Shown here piece after piece: positions 36,216 through 45,255 of a stretch of DNA of 64,000 bases. The notes below the pieces were generated by a model. That model ran no database searches and had not been told where the DNA came from. It saw only the letters and a program-made list of their open reading frames with translations. Source of the DNA: DASTFY01 sp963829955 (GTDB taxonomy: Bacteria; Actinomycetota; Acidimicrobiia; Acidimicrobiales; Ilumatobacteraceae); the NCBI GenBank assembly GCA_963829955.1, contig CAWHKS010000021.1, forward strand, positions 62,001-126,000, written 5' to 3'. Position numbers and translations under genes: made by a program. How positions within the stretch are numbered: the stretch's first letter is position 1; the number at the start of each line of letters is the position of its first letter.

Positions 36216-37310
36216 TCAGCGGGGCGCGGCGCTCGTGGCGGCGATCAGGGTGGTGGGCCCGTCCTGGCCGGGGATGTCCACGACCTCGAGCTGGTAGCGG
36301 TCCGGGACCAGTAGGGCCCGCCCCTTCGCCCCTTCGGGGAATGGTGGCTGCTCCGACGACAGCTCGAGCTCCGAGGCCAGGTCGGCCTGCTGACTCGAGG
36401 AGGCGGCCGGGTTGACCGTGCGCACGAGCACGGCGAAGGCGTCCTGGAACTGAGCGTTCTGCTGCGGCTGCTCGGACTCGTCGGCGAGCGGGAGCCAGGC
36501 CAGGACGACGTGGGAGACGAACCCGCCCTCGCCCGTCACCGCCGCCAGGCGGAGGTTGCCGCCGAGGTTGGCCACGTTGACGGCATGGTCGAGGACCGTC
36601 ATCGGCGTCCATGCGCTGATCGGTGCGACCGAGCTGCCCTCGGCCGTCGCGTTCCAGGCGACCTGCAGGTCGTTGAGGTTGGCGAAGAGGGAGCCCGGCG
36701 GCCGGCCGGTGTCGGGCGGCTCCGGGGGTGGTGCTTCGGTCGTCGGCGGTTCGGTCGGTGGCGGCTCTGTGGTCGGGGGTTCCGTGGGTGGCGGTTCGGT
36801 CGTCGGCGGCGTGGTCGTCGTCGGTGCCGTAGTGGTCGTGGTGGTCGCGGGCGGCACGGTCGTCGGGGGAACCGTCGTGGTGGTCGTCGTTGCCGGCACG
36901 GTGGTGGGCGGCACCGTCGTCGTGGTGGCCGGGGCGGTCGTGGTAGTCGCGATCGTTGTCGTGGTCTCGGCCACCGTCGTTGTCGTTTCGGCCACGGTGG
37001 TGGTCGTCTCGGCGACGGTTGTCGTGGTCTCGGGCAGCGTCACCGGGATGGTGGTCGTGCTCCCGGCCGCCGCTTCGTTCTCGGCGAGCTCCTCGGCCAG
37101 CTCCTCGAGGAGCTCCTCGGTCTCCTCCTCGCTCGAGGAGCTGTCGTCGCTGCGGGCGATCAGCACGCCCACGAAGACGGCGAGGAGGACGATGGCGACG
37201 GGCACGGCGATCTTCACCCAGATCGGCGAGGCCAGGAAGCGGGCCCACAGACCGGTCCCGCCGGACTTCGGGGTGTACGGAGGGAGTCCGGACCCGCCAA
37301 CGTCGCTCAT
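36216..37310 (-). CDS. Single-pass membrane protein with Thr/Pro-rich repeat linker
   Basis: 364 residues, convergent with the FHA gene. A short cytoplasmic N-terminus is followed by one membrane helix (VKIAVPVAIVLLAVFVGVLI), an acidic helix (ETEELLEELAEELAE), a ~110-residue Thr/Pro-rich linker with VAETTTT and TEPPPTEPP repeats, and an outside globular domain of about 150 residues with no recognised family. The linker looks wall-spanning and possibly glycosylated. The start codon lies in a 13-bp inverted repeat (37305-37372), which may fold over it in the mRNA. Confidence 0.75.
   Translation of the reverse strand: MSDVGGSGLPPYTPKSGGTGLWARFLASPIWVKIAVPVAIVLLAVFVGVLIARSDDSSSSEEETEELLEELAEELAENEAAAGSTTTIPVTLPETTTTVAETTTTVAETTTTVAETTTTIATTTTAPATTTTVPPTTVPATTTTTTVPPTTVPPATTTTTTAPTTTTPPTTEPPPTEPPTTEPPPTEPPTTEAPPPEPPDTGRPPGSLFANLNDLQVAWNATAEGSSVAPISAWTPMTVLDHAVNVANLGGNLRLAAVTGEGGFVSHVVLAWLPLADESEQPQQNAQFQDAFAVLVRTVNPAASSSQQADLASELELSSEQPPFPEGAKGRALLVPDRYQLEVVDIPGQDGPTTLIAATSAAPR
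36955..37038. repeat. Four tandem 21-bp repeats in the Thr-rich linker
   Basis: Units at 36955, 36976, 36997 and 37018, each 21 bp and differing at a few positions, encode the heptad VAETTTT on the minus strand. Copy-number change would lengthen or shorten the linker without a frameshift. Confidence 0.75.
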
Positions 37311-37372
37311 TGGTGCCTCATCTCAACCCCGTGCGAATCGAGGCGAACGAGCTGTCGGGGGCACCAATGAGC
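37305..37372 (-). promoter_or_regulatory. 13-bp inverted repeat covering a start codon
   Basis: GCTCATTGGTGCC (37305-37317) and GGCACCAATGAGC (37360-37372) are exact complements 42 bp apart. On the minus-strand mRNA the second arm contains the start codon of the 36216-37310 gene and abuts its TGAGG ribosome site, so pairing would hide the start. A regulatory RNA hairpin is inferred. The rest of 37311-37478 shows no gene. Confidence 0.5.
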
Positions 37373-37478
37373 TGTCCGCCGCTTCGCGACGGACAAACGC
37401 ACCGTGACATGGAGCTCGCTTCGCTCGCTCATCTGCGACAGCCTGCCATCCTGGCGCCGTCCGATGACGGACGGGGCG

Positions 37479-38168
37479 CTACCAGCGCCCTCCCCGCTGG
37501 ATGAGCTCCAGCAGGAACGGGTTGGTCATGCGCTCGTGGCCGATGCTCGTCGTCGGCCCGTGGCCCGGCAGCACCTGCGTCTCGTCGTCGAGCGGCAGGA
37601 TGCGTTCGGCCATCGAGATCATGAGCTGGTCCATGGACCCGCCCGGCAGATCGGTGCGACCGATGGAGCCCGCGAAGAGGTGGTCGCCTGAGAACAGCAC
37701 GGGAGGATGCCCGTCGATCTCCAACCCGAAGCACACCGAGCCCTGGGTGTGGCCGGGGGTGTGTATGGCCGTGAACGTCATGCCGCAGCCGCGAATTCGC
37801 TCCCCGTCGTCGATGCCGTGGATGACCTCCGGCGGGCGGAGGTCGAGCCCCTCGAGGTAGGCGCCGAACGACCCGCTGGTCCCGATGGGGTCGAGCAGCA
37901 TGTGCCTGTCGCCGTCGTGGATGCGGACCTCGATCTCGTCGCCGTGCTCCAACCCGTGCACGAGCGAGCCCACGCCACCGATGTGATCGATGTGACCGTG
38001 GGTGTTGAACAGCGCCGCCAGGCGGAGGCCGTGGTGCTCCAGCCGGCCGACGATCGCCTCCGGATCGGGCGGTGCGTCGATCAGGACGCACTCACCGCCC
38101 GGGCCGTCCGGCGCGACCAGCCAGCAGTTGGTCTGCGCCAGCCAGAGAGGGAGTCCTTCGATCAGCAT
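37479..38168 (-). CDS. Metallo-beta-lactamase-fold hydrolase (glyoxalase II-like)
   Basis: 229 residues from the ATG at 38168. The dinuclear zinc motifs are complete: NTHGHIDHIGG (H-x-H-x-D-H), IHTPGHTQGS, LFSGDHLF and LPGHGPTTS. The compact form resembles YcbL-type hydrolases acting on thioesters or similar small molecules. Longer starts exist upstream, but they run into the neighbouring gene. Directly downstream of the GT-C gene, 10 bp apart on the same strand. Confidence 0.85.
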   Translation of the reverse strand: MLIEGLPLWLAQTNCWLVAPDGPGGECVLIDAPPDPEAIVGRLEHHGLRLAALFNTHGHIDHIGGVGSLVHGLEHGDEIEVRIHDGDRHMLLDPIGTSGSFGAYLEGLDLRPPEVIHGIDDGERIRGCGMTFTAIHTPGHTQGSVCFGLEIDGHPPVLFSGDHLFAGSIGRTDLPGGSMDQLMISMAERILPLDDETQVLPGHGPTTSIGHERMTNPFLLELIQRGGRW

Positions 38169-38178
38169 GGACACACCA

Positions 38179-39768
38179 CTACGGGACGGAGGGCTGCTCG
38201 GGCAAGGCGGGACGCAGCCGGTAGATGCGGTTGCCGGCCACGACGTCGACCAGGCGGTAGCGCCTGGCGAGGAGCCGGGCGATCTGGCCGTCAGGGTCGA
38301 AGGCTGTCGGCTCCGTGGCCACGACGATCGCCGCCGGTGGCGGTCCGGGTCCGATGATGGTCGCCCGGGCGATCTCGGCGGCCCCCTCGAAGTCACGCAG
38401 TGGTGCGAACCACATGTGGCGGAAGGGCGACGCCCGATCGGCGTACCAGTAGATGGCTGCGTTCGTCCACAGCACTGCGACTCGCTCGTCGGGTTCCGTG
38501 ATCGCGGCCACGGCCTCGCCGACCTCCTGCGCGGCGACGTGGCGGGGGTCGGCCGAGGTCAGTTCGGACACCCGGTCGGCGGTGCGGGCCGTGTACACCG
38601 GGATCGAGTAGGCGAGGGGCACGACCAGTGCGACCGCTCCCAGCACCCGCGCCGCGGCACGCCAGCGCGTGGCGACGAGGTCCAGCCCCAGCGCGGCGAG
38701 CAGCGCCAGCGGAGCGGCGACCTGGACCCAGTAGTGCGGATGGAAGACCCCGCCGACCGCGACGCCGAACGTCGCGGTGAGCAACCAGACGAGCGGCAGC
38801 GTCAGCCGGTGCCGGCGCGCCACGGCCACCAAGCCGACGACGGCCAGAGGCATGAGCAGGCCGAGATCCCGGCGGAACGGGCCCAGCGACTGGAAGAACT
38901 CGGCCCGGTGCGTGTCGTAGAGCCCGTTGATGAGCGAGTCCATCTGGGTCCGATGGCTGGCCACCGCGAACCACCAGTCGTCCAAGCCGATGGCGAGCCC
39001 GTGCAGGAAGGCGAGGGCGAGCGGCACGGCTGCCCCGCTGGCGAACACGACCAGGTCGCGGAGGGGATTGCGGCGCCGGCGCCAGGCGTCGGCCAGCACG
39101 AGTGCGCCGACCGCCACCAGCCCGTCCACCGCGGCCTGCTTGGTCAGGACGCCGGTGGACGCGGCGATCCCGGCCAGGAGCAGCAGGCGCTGGTCGTGGT
39201 TGACTGACCACCAGGCACCGAGTGCGACGGCGGACGTCGTGGCGGCTGTCGCGAGGAGCTCGCCGTTGGCCGTGAAGCCCTCCAGGTGCGGCGCCGGCGA
39301 CAGCACGGCGAACAGCGCCGCGGCCAGCACGGCGGCCCGCCGCCCCGCCAGGGCCCACGCCGCCGCGGCGACGGCCACCGTGGCGATCGACGCTGCGACC
39401 ATCGCCAGCACCCTTGCCATCGGTCCCCAGCCCGACGCGGCGACGACCCGGTAGGCGAGCAGCAGTCCCTGTGGCCGCTCGATCCAGGCGTGGTCGCCGT
39501 ACAGCTGGTCGCCGCGGGACCACAGCCGGGCGACCTGCGCATAGCCGGCCTCGTCGGTGACGAGAGGGACGGTCAGGAAGCGGAGGCGGACGACCAGCCC
39601 AGTGACGACGGCGAGGCCGATGCCGAGGAGCGTGGCGCGGCGGCTGATGGTGCGACGGTTCCCGGCCGCGGTCGATCCGCGTTGAGGGTCGACGCAACCC
39701 GCCGGACCGTCGGGTGGCACCGCAGCTCCTCCATGCCAGCCGGGAGCGGCAGGCACCAGTTGGGCCAC
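38179..39768 (-). CDS. GT-C fold membrane glycosyltransferase (ArnT/PMT type)
   Basis: 529 residues in the longest form. The first outside loop has the catalytic acidic pair in VPLVTDEAGYAQVARL, and about eleven membrane helices follow, with HPHYWVQVAAPLALL near the end, as in dolichyl- or polyprenyl-phosphate-sugar-dependent transferases. It would move a lipid-linked sugar to an outside acceptor. The ATG at 39768 lies within the malQ 3' region; a GTG at 39720 is an alternative and leaves the first helix intact. Acceptor unknown. Confidence 0.75.
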   Translation of the reverse strand: MAQLVPAAPGWHGGAAVPPDGPAGCVDPQRGSTAAGNRRTISRRATLLGIGLAVVTGLVVRLRFLTVPLVTDEAGYAQVARLWSRGDQLYGDHAWIERPQGLLLAYRVVAASGWGPMARVLAMVAASIATVAVAAAAWALAGRRAAVLAAALFAVLSPAPHLEGFTANGELLATAATTSAVALGAWWSVNHDQRLLLLAGIAASTGVLTKQAAVDGLVAVGALVLADAWRRRRNPLRDLVVFASGAAVPLALAFLHGLAIGLDDWWFAVASHRTQMDSLINGLYDTHRAEFFQSLGPFRRDLGLLMPLAVVGLVAVARRHRLTLPLVWLLTATFGVAVGGVFHPHYWVQVAAPLALLAALGLDLVATRWRAAARVLGAVALVVPLAYSIPVYTARTADRVSELTSADPRHVAAQEVGEAVAAITEPDERVAVLWTNAAIYWYADRASPFRHMWFAPLRDFEGAAEIARATIIGPGPPPAAIVVATEPTAFDPDGQIARLLARRYRLVDVVAGNRIYRLRPALPEQPSVP

Positions 39769-41492
39769 TCGTCCACCGTACCGGGCAGGTTCGGGCGGGC
39801 GAGGTTGCAGACCGCGTCGTCGAGCTGGGCCAGCACCAGCCGCGTCGGCGCCGCCGAGAGCGCGGCGTATGCGGCCACGACCGTGTCGGGGACGGTGACC
39901 GCGTCAGGCGTCAGGGCCTTGAGACGGGTGAGGATGCGCGAGCCGTCGAAGCGGCGGCCCAGGCGACGCACGGCGGCCGAGTCGGAACCCGTGGCCACCC
40001 CGGCCGCTGTCGGCAGGTCGTGGGTGCTGAGCGCCGTCAACGTCTCGGGTTCGTACTCGTCCGGGCCGACATCCTCGAACCAGCCCAGCGTTGTGCCGAG
40101 GATGCCGCGCCCGCGCAGCTCGGCCCGCACCTCGGGCTCGACCGTGCCGAGGTCCTCGCCGATGACGAACGCGCCCTGGCGGCTGGCCTCGACAGCCACT
40201 ATGTCGAGCATCTCGGGCGCCGGGAACCGCACGTAGGCGCCGCCATCGGGGCCGGCACCGGGCGGCAGCCAGAACTGGCGGAAGAGGCCCATCACGTGGT
40301 CGATGCGGAGGCCACCGGCGTGGACGAGCACCGCGTGCACAGCCTCTCGGAACGGCTCGAAGTCGGCCGCCCGCAGCTTCCACGGCACGTACGGCGGCAA
40401 GCCCCAGTCCTGTCCCTCGGGACCGAGCTCGTCGGGGGGCGCACCGATGCGGCAGGTCACCGCCAGCAAGTCCTGGTCGTACCAGGCGTCGAAGCCGCCG
40501 GCGTCGAAGCCGACGGCGAGATCCTGCAGGACGGCGACCGGACCTTCCGACGCGACGCGCAACTGCTCGTCCACCAACCACTGGCACCAGGCGTGGAAGC
40601 GCAGGCGGTCCTCGCCTCCGACAGCAAGGGCCCGGTCGGAGACGGCGGCGCTCGCGGGGTGCTTCAGCTCGGAGGGCCAGGTCCGCCACGACGAGCCGTG
40701 GACCTCGGCCAGTGCGCAGTACCGCGTCCAGTGCTCGAGCGCCGGGCCTTGCGCGGCGCTCCAGCGACGGAACGGCTCGCCGCCGGCGTCGGCGCCGAGC
40801 GCGCCGAAGATCCGCTCCAGCAGGGTCAGCTTGAGGGCCATCACCTGGTCCCGGTCCAGCCGTGCCGCGCCGGTCAGCGCCCTGCCGGCGGTGTCCGCCT
40901 CGGCGAGGTCCTCGGCCACGAGCGTGGCCCCGGGGACGTCGGCGAGGCGGATGTAGAGCACGTTCCGGAAGCGCCGGCTGGCGGGGTAGTACGGGCTGGG
41001 CTGCTGGGGGAGCGTCGGAAGGTTGGCGTGGAGCGGGTTGACGAGCACGGCGCCGCCTCCGAGCGACCCGGTCCACCGGACCAGCTCCTTCAGGTCGCCC
41101 AGATCGCCCGTTCCCCACGTCCAGTTGGAGTGGAGCGCGTACAGCTGGGCCGACCATCCCCAGACGCGCGGCGGGTCCGGGCAGGAGCGGGGGGCGACGA
41201 CGAGCCGGGTGGCCGGGCCGCCGTCCGTGGGCAGGAGCTGGTGGTACCCGACGGGGAGGTCGGGCGGGAGCTGGACCAGGGCGGGAAGCTGCGTGCCGTC
41301 CTCGAGGAGCACCTCGCACAGGGACTGCAGATGATGGGCCTCGCCGTACCGGATCGACCAGTAGGGCACCCACGGCGGCCCGTCGCCCTCTGCCCCCATG
41401 GCGTCGAGGAGCGCCCGGCGGACGTCTTCGTCCGTGGTGTGCCAGTCGCCGGCGACGTCCCAGTAGCCGTCGGTGACTCCCCAGGCGTCCAT
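39573..41492 (-). CDS. malQ: 4-alpha-glucanotransferase (amylomaltase, GH77)
   Basis: The ATG at 41492 has AGGAGC five bases upstream. GH77 motifs are visible: the substrate loop PSPYYPASRRFRNVLYI, nucleophile Asp in GGLRIDHVMGLFRQFWLP, acid/base Glu in VIGEDLGTVEPEV, and STHDLPT. It disproportionates alpha-1,4-glucans in maltodextrin and glycogen metabolism. The conserved C-terminus ends near LPLPAGMEEL (about 39740); the last ~50 residues are low-complexity, and the frame overlaps the GT-C gene, so the true stop may have been lost. It diverges from the small coiled-coil gene with 25 bp between. Confidence 0.88.
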   Translation of the reverse strand: MDAWGVTDGYWDVAGDWHTTDEDVRRALLDAMGAEGDGPPWVPYWSIRYGEAHHLQSLCEVLLEDGTQLPALVQLPPDLPVGYHQLLPTDGGPATRLVVAPRSCPDPPRVWGWSAQLYALHSNWTWGTGDLGDLKELVRWTGSLGGGAVLVNPLHANLPTLPQQPSPYYPASRRFRNVLYIRLADVPGATLVAEDLAEADTAGRALTGAARLDRDQVMALKLTLLERIFGALGADAGGEPFRRWSAAQGPALEHWTRYCALAEVHGSSWRTWPSELKHPASAAVSDRALAVGGEDRLRFHAWCQWLVDEQLRVASEGPVAVLQDLAVGFDAGGFDAWYDQDLLAVTCRIGAPPDELGPEGQDWGLPPYVPWKLRAADFEPFREAVHAVLVHAGGLRIDHVMGLFRQFWLPPGAGPDGGAYVRFPAPEMLDIVAVEASRQGAFVIGEDLGTVEPEVRAELRGRGILGTTLGWFEDVGPDEYEPETLTALSTHDLPTAAGVATGSDSAAVRRLGRRFDGSRILTRLKALTPDAVTVPDTVVAAYAALSAAPTRLVLAQLDDAVCNLARPNLPGTVDEWPNWCLPLPAGMEELRCHPTVRRVASTLNADRPRPGTVAPSAAAPRSSASASPSSLGWSSASAS

Positions 41493-41504
41493 CGGGCTCC
41501 TGTC

Positions 41505-41510
41505 TACACT
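41505..41510 (+). promoter_or_regulatory. -10 hexamer TACACT, leaderless start
   Basis: TACACT ends seven bases before the ATG at 41518, with no ribosome site between. The 25-bp gap to malQ means both promoters overlap. Confidence 0.5.
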
Positions 41511-41517
41511 GCGGCCG

Positions 41518-41802
41518 ATGGCGAAGTGGCTGGTCGAGCGCCGGCTCTCGGGTGTCGGCCAGCGGCTGCGGTCCCTGCGGGAGGAGCTGGCCATCATCGA
41601 CGAGCAGCTGGCGCAACTCGACGACGAGGCGGACGACGCCCGCATCCGTTCGCTGGTCTCCGAGACGCCGTTGGCCGAGCGTGAGCACCACGACGCGGAG
41701 CGGCACGCGGCGGCGATGGCGGCCCGCCGCCAGGAGGTCCTGGTGTCGATCGCCGAGCTCGAACAGCGCCAGGACGCTCTCCTGGACGAGCTGACGGCCT
41801 GA
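41518..41802 (+). CDS. Small coiled-coil protein, unknown function
   Basis: 94 residues, almost entirely helical and charged: LVERRLSGVGQRLRSLREEL, IIDEQLAQLDDEADD and VLVSIAELEQRQDALLDEL. No membrane segment or Cys. Starts at 41518 behind a leaderless promoter. Similar short proteins are found in actinobacteria without an assigned role. Function not assigned. Confidence 0.65.
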   Translation: MAKWLVERRLSGVGQRLRSLREELAIIDEQLAQLDDEADDARIRSLVSETPLAEREHHDAERHAAAMAARRQEVLVSIAELEQRQDALLDELTA

Positions 41803-41866
41803 CGCCAGCCGGAGGGCTCAGCTCTCGGCCGGGAAGGTCCGGCTTACGCCGCACGTCACTTTGGCT

Positions 41867-41917
41867 GCACAAATCGCGGCCAGGAGCCTCACGGCGGTCA
41901 CACGGCGCGATTTGTGC
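41867..41917. promoter_or_regulatory. 12-bp perfect inverted repeat upstream of the ANTAR regulator gene
   Basis: GCACAAATCGCG (41867-41878) and CGCGATTTGTGC (41906-41917) are exact complements with a 27-bp spacer, in the 195-bp gap before the response regulator gene. The A/T-rich centre AAAT stands out in this GC-rich DNA. It could be a paired operator or an mRNA hairpin; there is no T-tract to suggest a terminator. Confidence 0.45.
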
Positions 41918-41997
41918 GCGGGATGTGACCACGGGGCTGGGCTGACGACGGGTCGGCTGGTGGCGGGCGGGTCTCTCCGGCGCAGCCCCGTGCTTCA

Positions 41998-42582
41998 ATG
42001 GTCGCCGTGGGACTGCGCGTGCTCATCGCCGAGGACGAGGCCATCATCCGGCTCGATCTGCGCGAGACGTTGGAGGAGGAGGGCTACGAGGTCGTCGCGG
42101 AGACAGGGCGGGGCGACGAGGCCATCGAGTTGGCCCGGGAGCTCCGGCCCGACCTGGCCGTGCTGGACATCGGCATGCCCGGCATGGACGGCTTGGAGGC
42201 GGCACGCCTCATGGTCGGCGAGCAGGTGTGCGGCGTGCTCATCCTCACGGCGTTCAGCCAACGTGAGCTCATCGAGCAGGCCCGCGACGCGGGGGCGTTG
42301 GCCTACCTCGTGAAGCCCTTCCAGAAGAGCGACCTGGTGCCCGCGCTCGAACTGGCGCACGCCCGCCACAGCGAGCTGCAGGCGCTCGGTGGAGAGGTGC
42401 GCACGCTCGAGGAGCGGTTGGAGGCTCGCAAGTTGATCGACCGTGCCAAGGGCCGGCTCATGGATGTCAACGGGCTGACGGAGTCCGACGCGTTCTCGTT
42501 CATCCAGAAGCGGGCGATGAACGATCGGGTCCGGATGAAGGACGTGGCCCAGCTCGTGCTCGACGGCGAGCTGCTGCCCTGA
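41998..42582 (+). CDS. Response regulator with ANTAR RNA-binding domain (PdtaR-like)
   Basis: 194 residues; the ATG at 41998 or the GTG at 42007 could be the start. The receiver domain has the acidic pair in IAEDEAIIRLDL, the phosphorylated Asp in LAVLDIGMPGMDG, LILTAFS and the Lys in YLVKPF. The ANTAR domain follows (ARKLIDRAKGRLMDVNGLTE, EADAFSFIQ-like SDAFSFIQKRAMNDRVRMKD). ANTAR proteins bind two-hairpin RNA and block termination. This matches mycobacterial PdtaR in architecture. The cognate histidine kinase is not in the window. Confidence 0.85.
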   Translation: MVAVGLRVLIAEDEAIIRLDLRETLEEEGYEVVAETGRGDEAIELARELRPDLAVLDIGMPGMDGLEAARLMVGEQVCGVLILTAFSQRELIEQARDAGALAYLVKPFQKSDLVPALELAHARHSELQALGGEVRTLEERLEARKLIDRAKGRLMDVNGLTESDAFSFIQKRAMNDRVRMKDVAQLVLDGELLP

Positions 42583-42596
42583 CCGGCCCTCGTCCC

Positions 42597-45255
42597 GTGC
42601 CCAAGATCCTCCTCCTCGACGGCAACTCGCTGACCTACCGGGCGTTCTTCGCCCTGCCGACGGACATGGCGACGGCCGGCGGCCAGGTGACCAACGCCGT
42701 CTTCGGGTTCACGTCGATGCTGATCAACCTGGTCAAAGACCACCAGCCGGACTCGATCGTCGCCGCGTTCGACCGTCCGGAGAAGACCTTCCGGCACGAG
42801 GCCGTGCCCACGTACAAGGGCAACCGGGATGAGGCCCCAGACATCCTGCGCCAGCAGATGGGACTGGTGCGCGAGGTCGTCGATGCGCTGGGCGTCGTCG
42901 CCGTGGACCTGGCCGGGTTCGAGGCCGACGACATCATCGCCACGTTGGCCGAGCAGGCCAAGGCCCGCGGCGACGACGTCGTCATCGTGACGGGCGACCG
43001 CGACACCTACCAGCTCGTCGAGGACCCTCACGTGAAGGTGCTCTACAACCGGCGGGGCGTGTCGGACTACGCCTTCTACGACGAGGCCGGCATCCAGGAG
43101 CGCACCGGGGTGCCGCCGGCCCTCTATCCGCAGTACGCGGCGCTGCGCGGCGACCCCAGCGACAACCTGCCCGGCGTGCCCGGGGTAGGGGAGAAGACCG
43201 CCGCCAAGCTCATCACCAACTACGGCGGGATCGACGGCATCTACGAGAACCTCGATGCGCAGACCCCCAAGTTGCGGGCGTCGCTGGCCGAGCACGAGGA
43301 GCGGGTGCGCGAGAACGCCCGAGTCATGGTGCTCCTCCGTGATGTGCCGATCGAAGTCGATCTCGACGCCGCCGTGCTGGAGCCGAAGATGGCCGAGGTC
43401 AAGCGGCTGTTCGAGTTCCTCGAGTTCCGCTCGCTGCTCGACCGGCTGAACGAGGCGCTCGGCGCCAAGGCCGTCGGCGCCGCGAGCGCCTCGGGGCAGG
43501 TGCTCGAGGCCGAGGTTGTCCGCGTGGGTGGCGTCGCCGAGGCCGAGTCGCTGCTCGGCAAGCTCGAGCAGTTCGACGTGGCGCCGGCGTGGGCCGGCGC
43601 GGCCGGTCGCAGCGCCCTGACCGGCTTGGCCGTCGTGCTGGACAGCTCCGCAGGCGAGGTGGCGTGGCTGTCCGCGGATGTGGTCGGTGACGACTCGATC
43701 CTGGCCGCGCTGGCCGACGGCCGGCCGCTCCGGGCCCACCAGTCGAAGGCGCTTCTGCGGGCGTTGGCCGCGCTCGGTGACGACGTGCCGGCGCTGGCCA
43801 TGGACACCGCCATCGCCGCCTACCTGCTCGATCCCGCAGAGACCCGTTACGGGGTCGGTGACCTGCTGGAGCGCTACACCGGCGACCGTCTGCCCGAGGA
43901 CGGCGCCCCGACCGGGCAGCTCGACTTCGGTGAGGAGGCGGGAGCAGACGAGGCGCTGGTGGCCGCCCGCGAGGCGCTGGCGGTCAGCCGGCTGGCGCCG
44001 GCCCTCTCGGCCGCGCTCGAAGCGCAGGGCATGGCTGCCCTCTACTTGGAGATCGAGAACCCGCTCGTGCGGGTGCTGGCCCGCATGGAGGACGCGGGTA
44101 TCGCGGTCGACCGGGACGAGCTCGAGGCCCTGAACACCCGGCTCACCGCGGAGTGCCGCCGGCTGGCCGACCGGCTGCGGGAGGTCGTCGGCCGGGACTT
44201 CAACCTCAACTCGCCCGTCCAGTTGCGTCAGATCCTGTACGAGGAGCGTGGTCTCAGCTCCACGAAGCGCACCAAGACCGGACTGTCCACCGATGCCGCG
44301 ACGCTGGAGAAGCTGCGCGACGAGTGGCCCGAGTTCATCGAACCCCTGCTGCAGTACCGGGAGGTGGAGAAGCTGCGCTCCACCTACGGCGAGGGGCTCT
44401 TGGCCGAGGTGGCGGCCGACGGCCGGATCCACGCCACCTTCAACCAGACGGTCGCCCGCACGGGGCGCTTGTCGTCGGACCAGCCCAACCTCCACAACAT
44501 CCCCGTCCGCTCGGACGAGGGCCGGCAGTTCCGCCGGAGTTTCATCGCCGCGCCCGGCTGCGCCCTGCTGGTGGCCGACTACAACCAGATCGAGCTGCGG
44601 TGCATCGCCCACTTGGCCGAGGATCCGGGCCTCGTCGCCGCCTTCACGGCCGGGGAGGACATCCACACCGCCACCGCGTCCCGTGTGTTCGGGGTCGAGC
44701 CGGGAGACGTCACGGTCAAGATGCGCTCGACGGCCAAGATGGTCAGCTACGGCCTCGCCTACGGCATGGAGGCGTACGGATTGGGGCAGCGGCTCAACAT
44801 CCCGACCGACGAGGCGGCCGTCATCCTCAACGCCTACTTCGACGCCTTCCCCAACGTCGCGCGCGTACATGGAGCGCACGGTGAAGGAGGCGCGGATGAG
44901 GGGCTACACGGAGACCCTGTTCGGCCGCCGCCGCCCCATCCCGGAGCTGTCCAACTCGAACTTCCGTATCCGCCAGGCCGGCGAACGCCAGGCCATGAAC
45001 GCCGGCATCCAGGGCCTGGCCGCCGACATCTTCAAGGTAGCGCTGGTCCGCCTCGACCAGGCCCTCGAGGCCGGCGACTACCGCAGCCGGCTCGTGCTCC
45101 AGGTGCACGACGAGGTGCTGCTGGAGGTACCCGAGGACGAGCAGACGACCGTCGCCGCGCTCACCGTCGACACCATGCGCGGTGCCGCTGAGCTGCGGGT
45201 GCCGCTGGAGGTCAACGTGTCCTCCGGTCCCACCTGGGCCGACGCCAAGGGGTGA
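42597..45255 (+). CDS. polA: DNA polymerase I (frameshifted)
   Basis: The GTG start at 42597 follows the regulator gene by 14 bp. The N-terminal 5'-3' exonuclease is complete (LLLDGNSLTYRAFFAL, GDRDTYQLVED, NLPGVPGVGEKTA). The 3'-5' exonuclease region is degenerate (MDTAIAAYLLDP without the usual carboxylates), as in other actinobacteria. Polymerase motifs: A VADYNQIELRC, B RSTAKMVSYGLAYG and C VHDEVLLEVP. The frame breaks at about 44859; removing one G in a CGCGCG run gives FPNVRAYMERTVKEARMRGY and continues to 45255. Since polA is a core gene, the indel is probably a sequence error. Confidence 0.92.

Noticed and set aside
36700..37040. A CRISPR array or tandem-repeat locus of its own
   Set aside because: The repeats are contiguous 21-bp units in frame with a coding region and have no unique spacers.
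42303..44879. Open frame of 858 codons on the minus strand opposite polA
   Set aside because: It mirrors the codon pattern of polA, is low in family-like motifs and contains no domain. It is a shadow frame of a GC-rich gene.
42597..45255. polA as a true pseudogene or a programmed frameshift
   Set aside because: The break is one extra base in a CG run with no slippery heptamer or stimulating structure, both halves are well conserved, and similar indels occur in six other genes.
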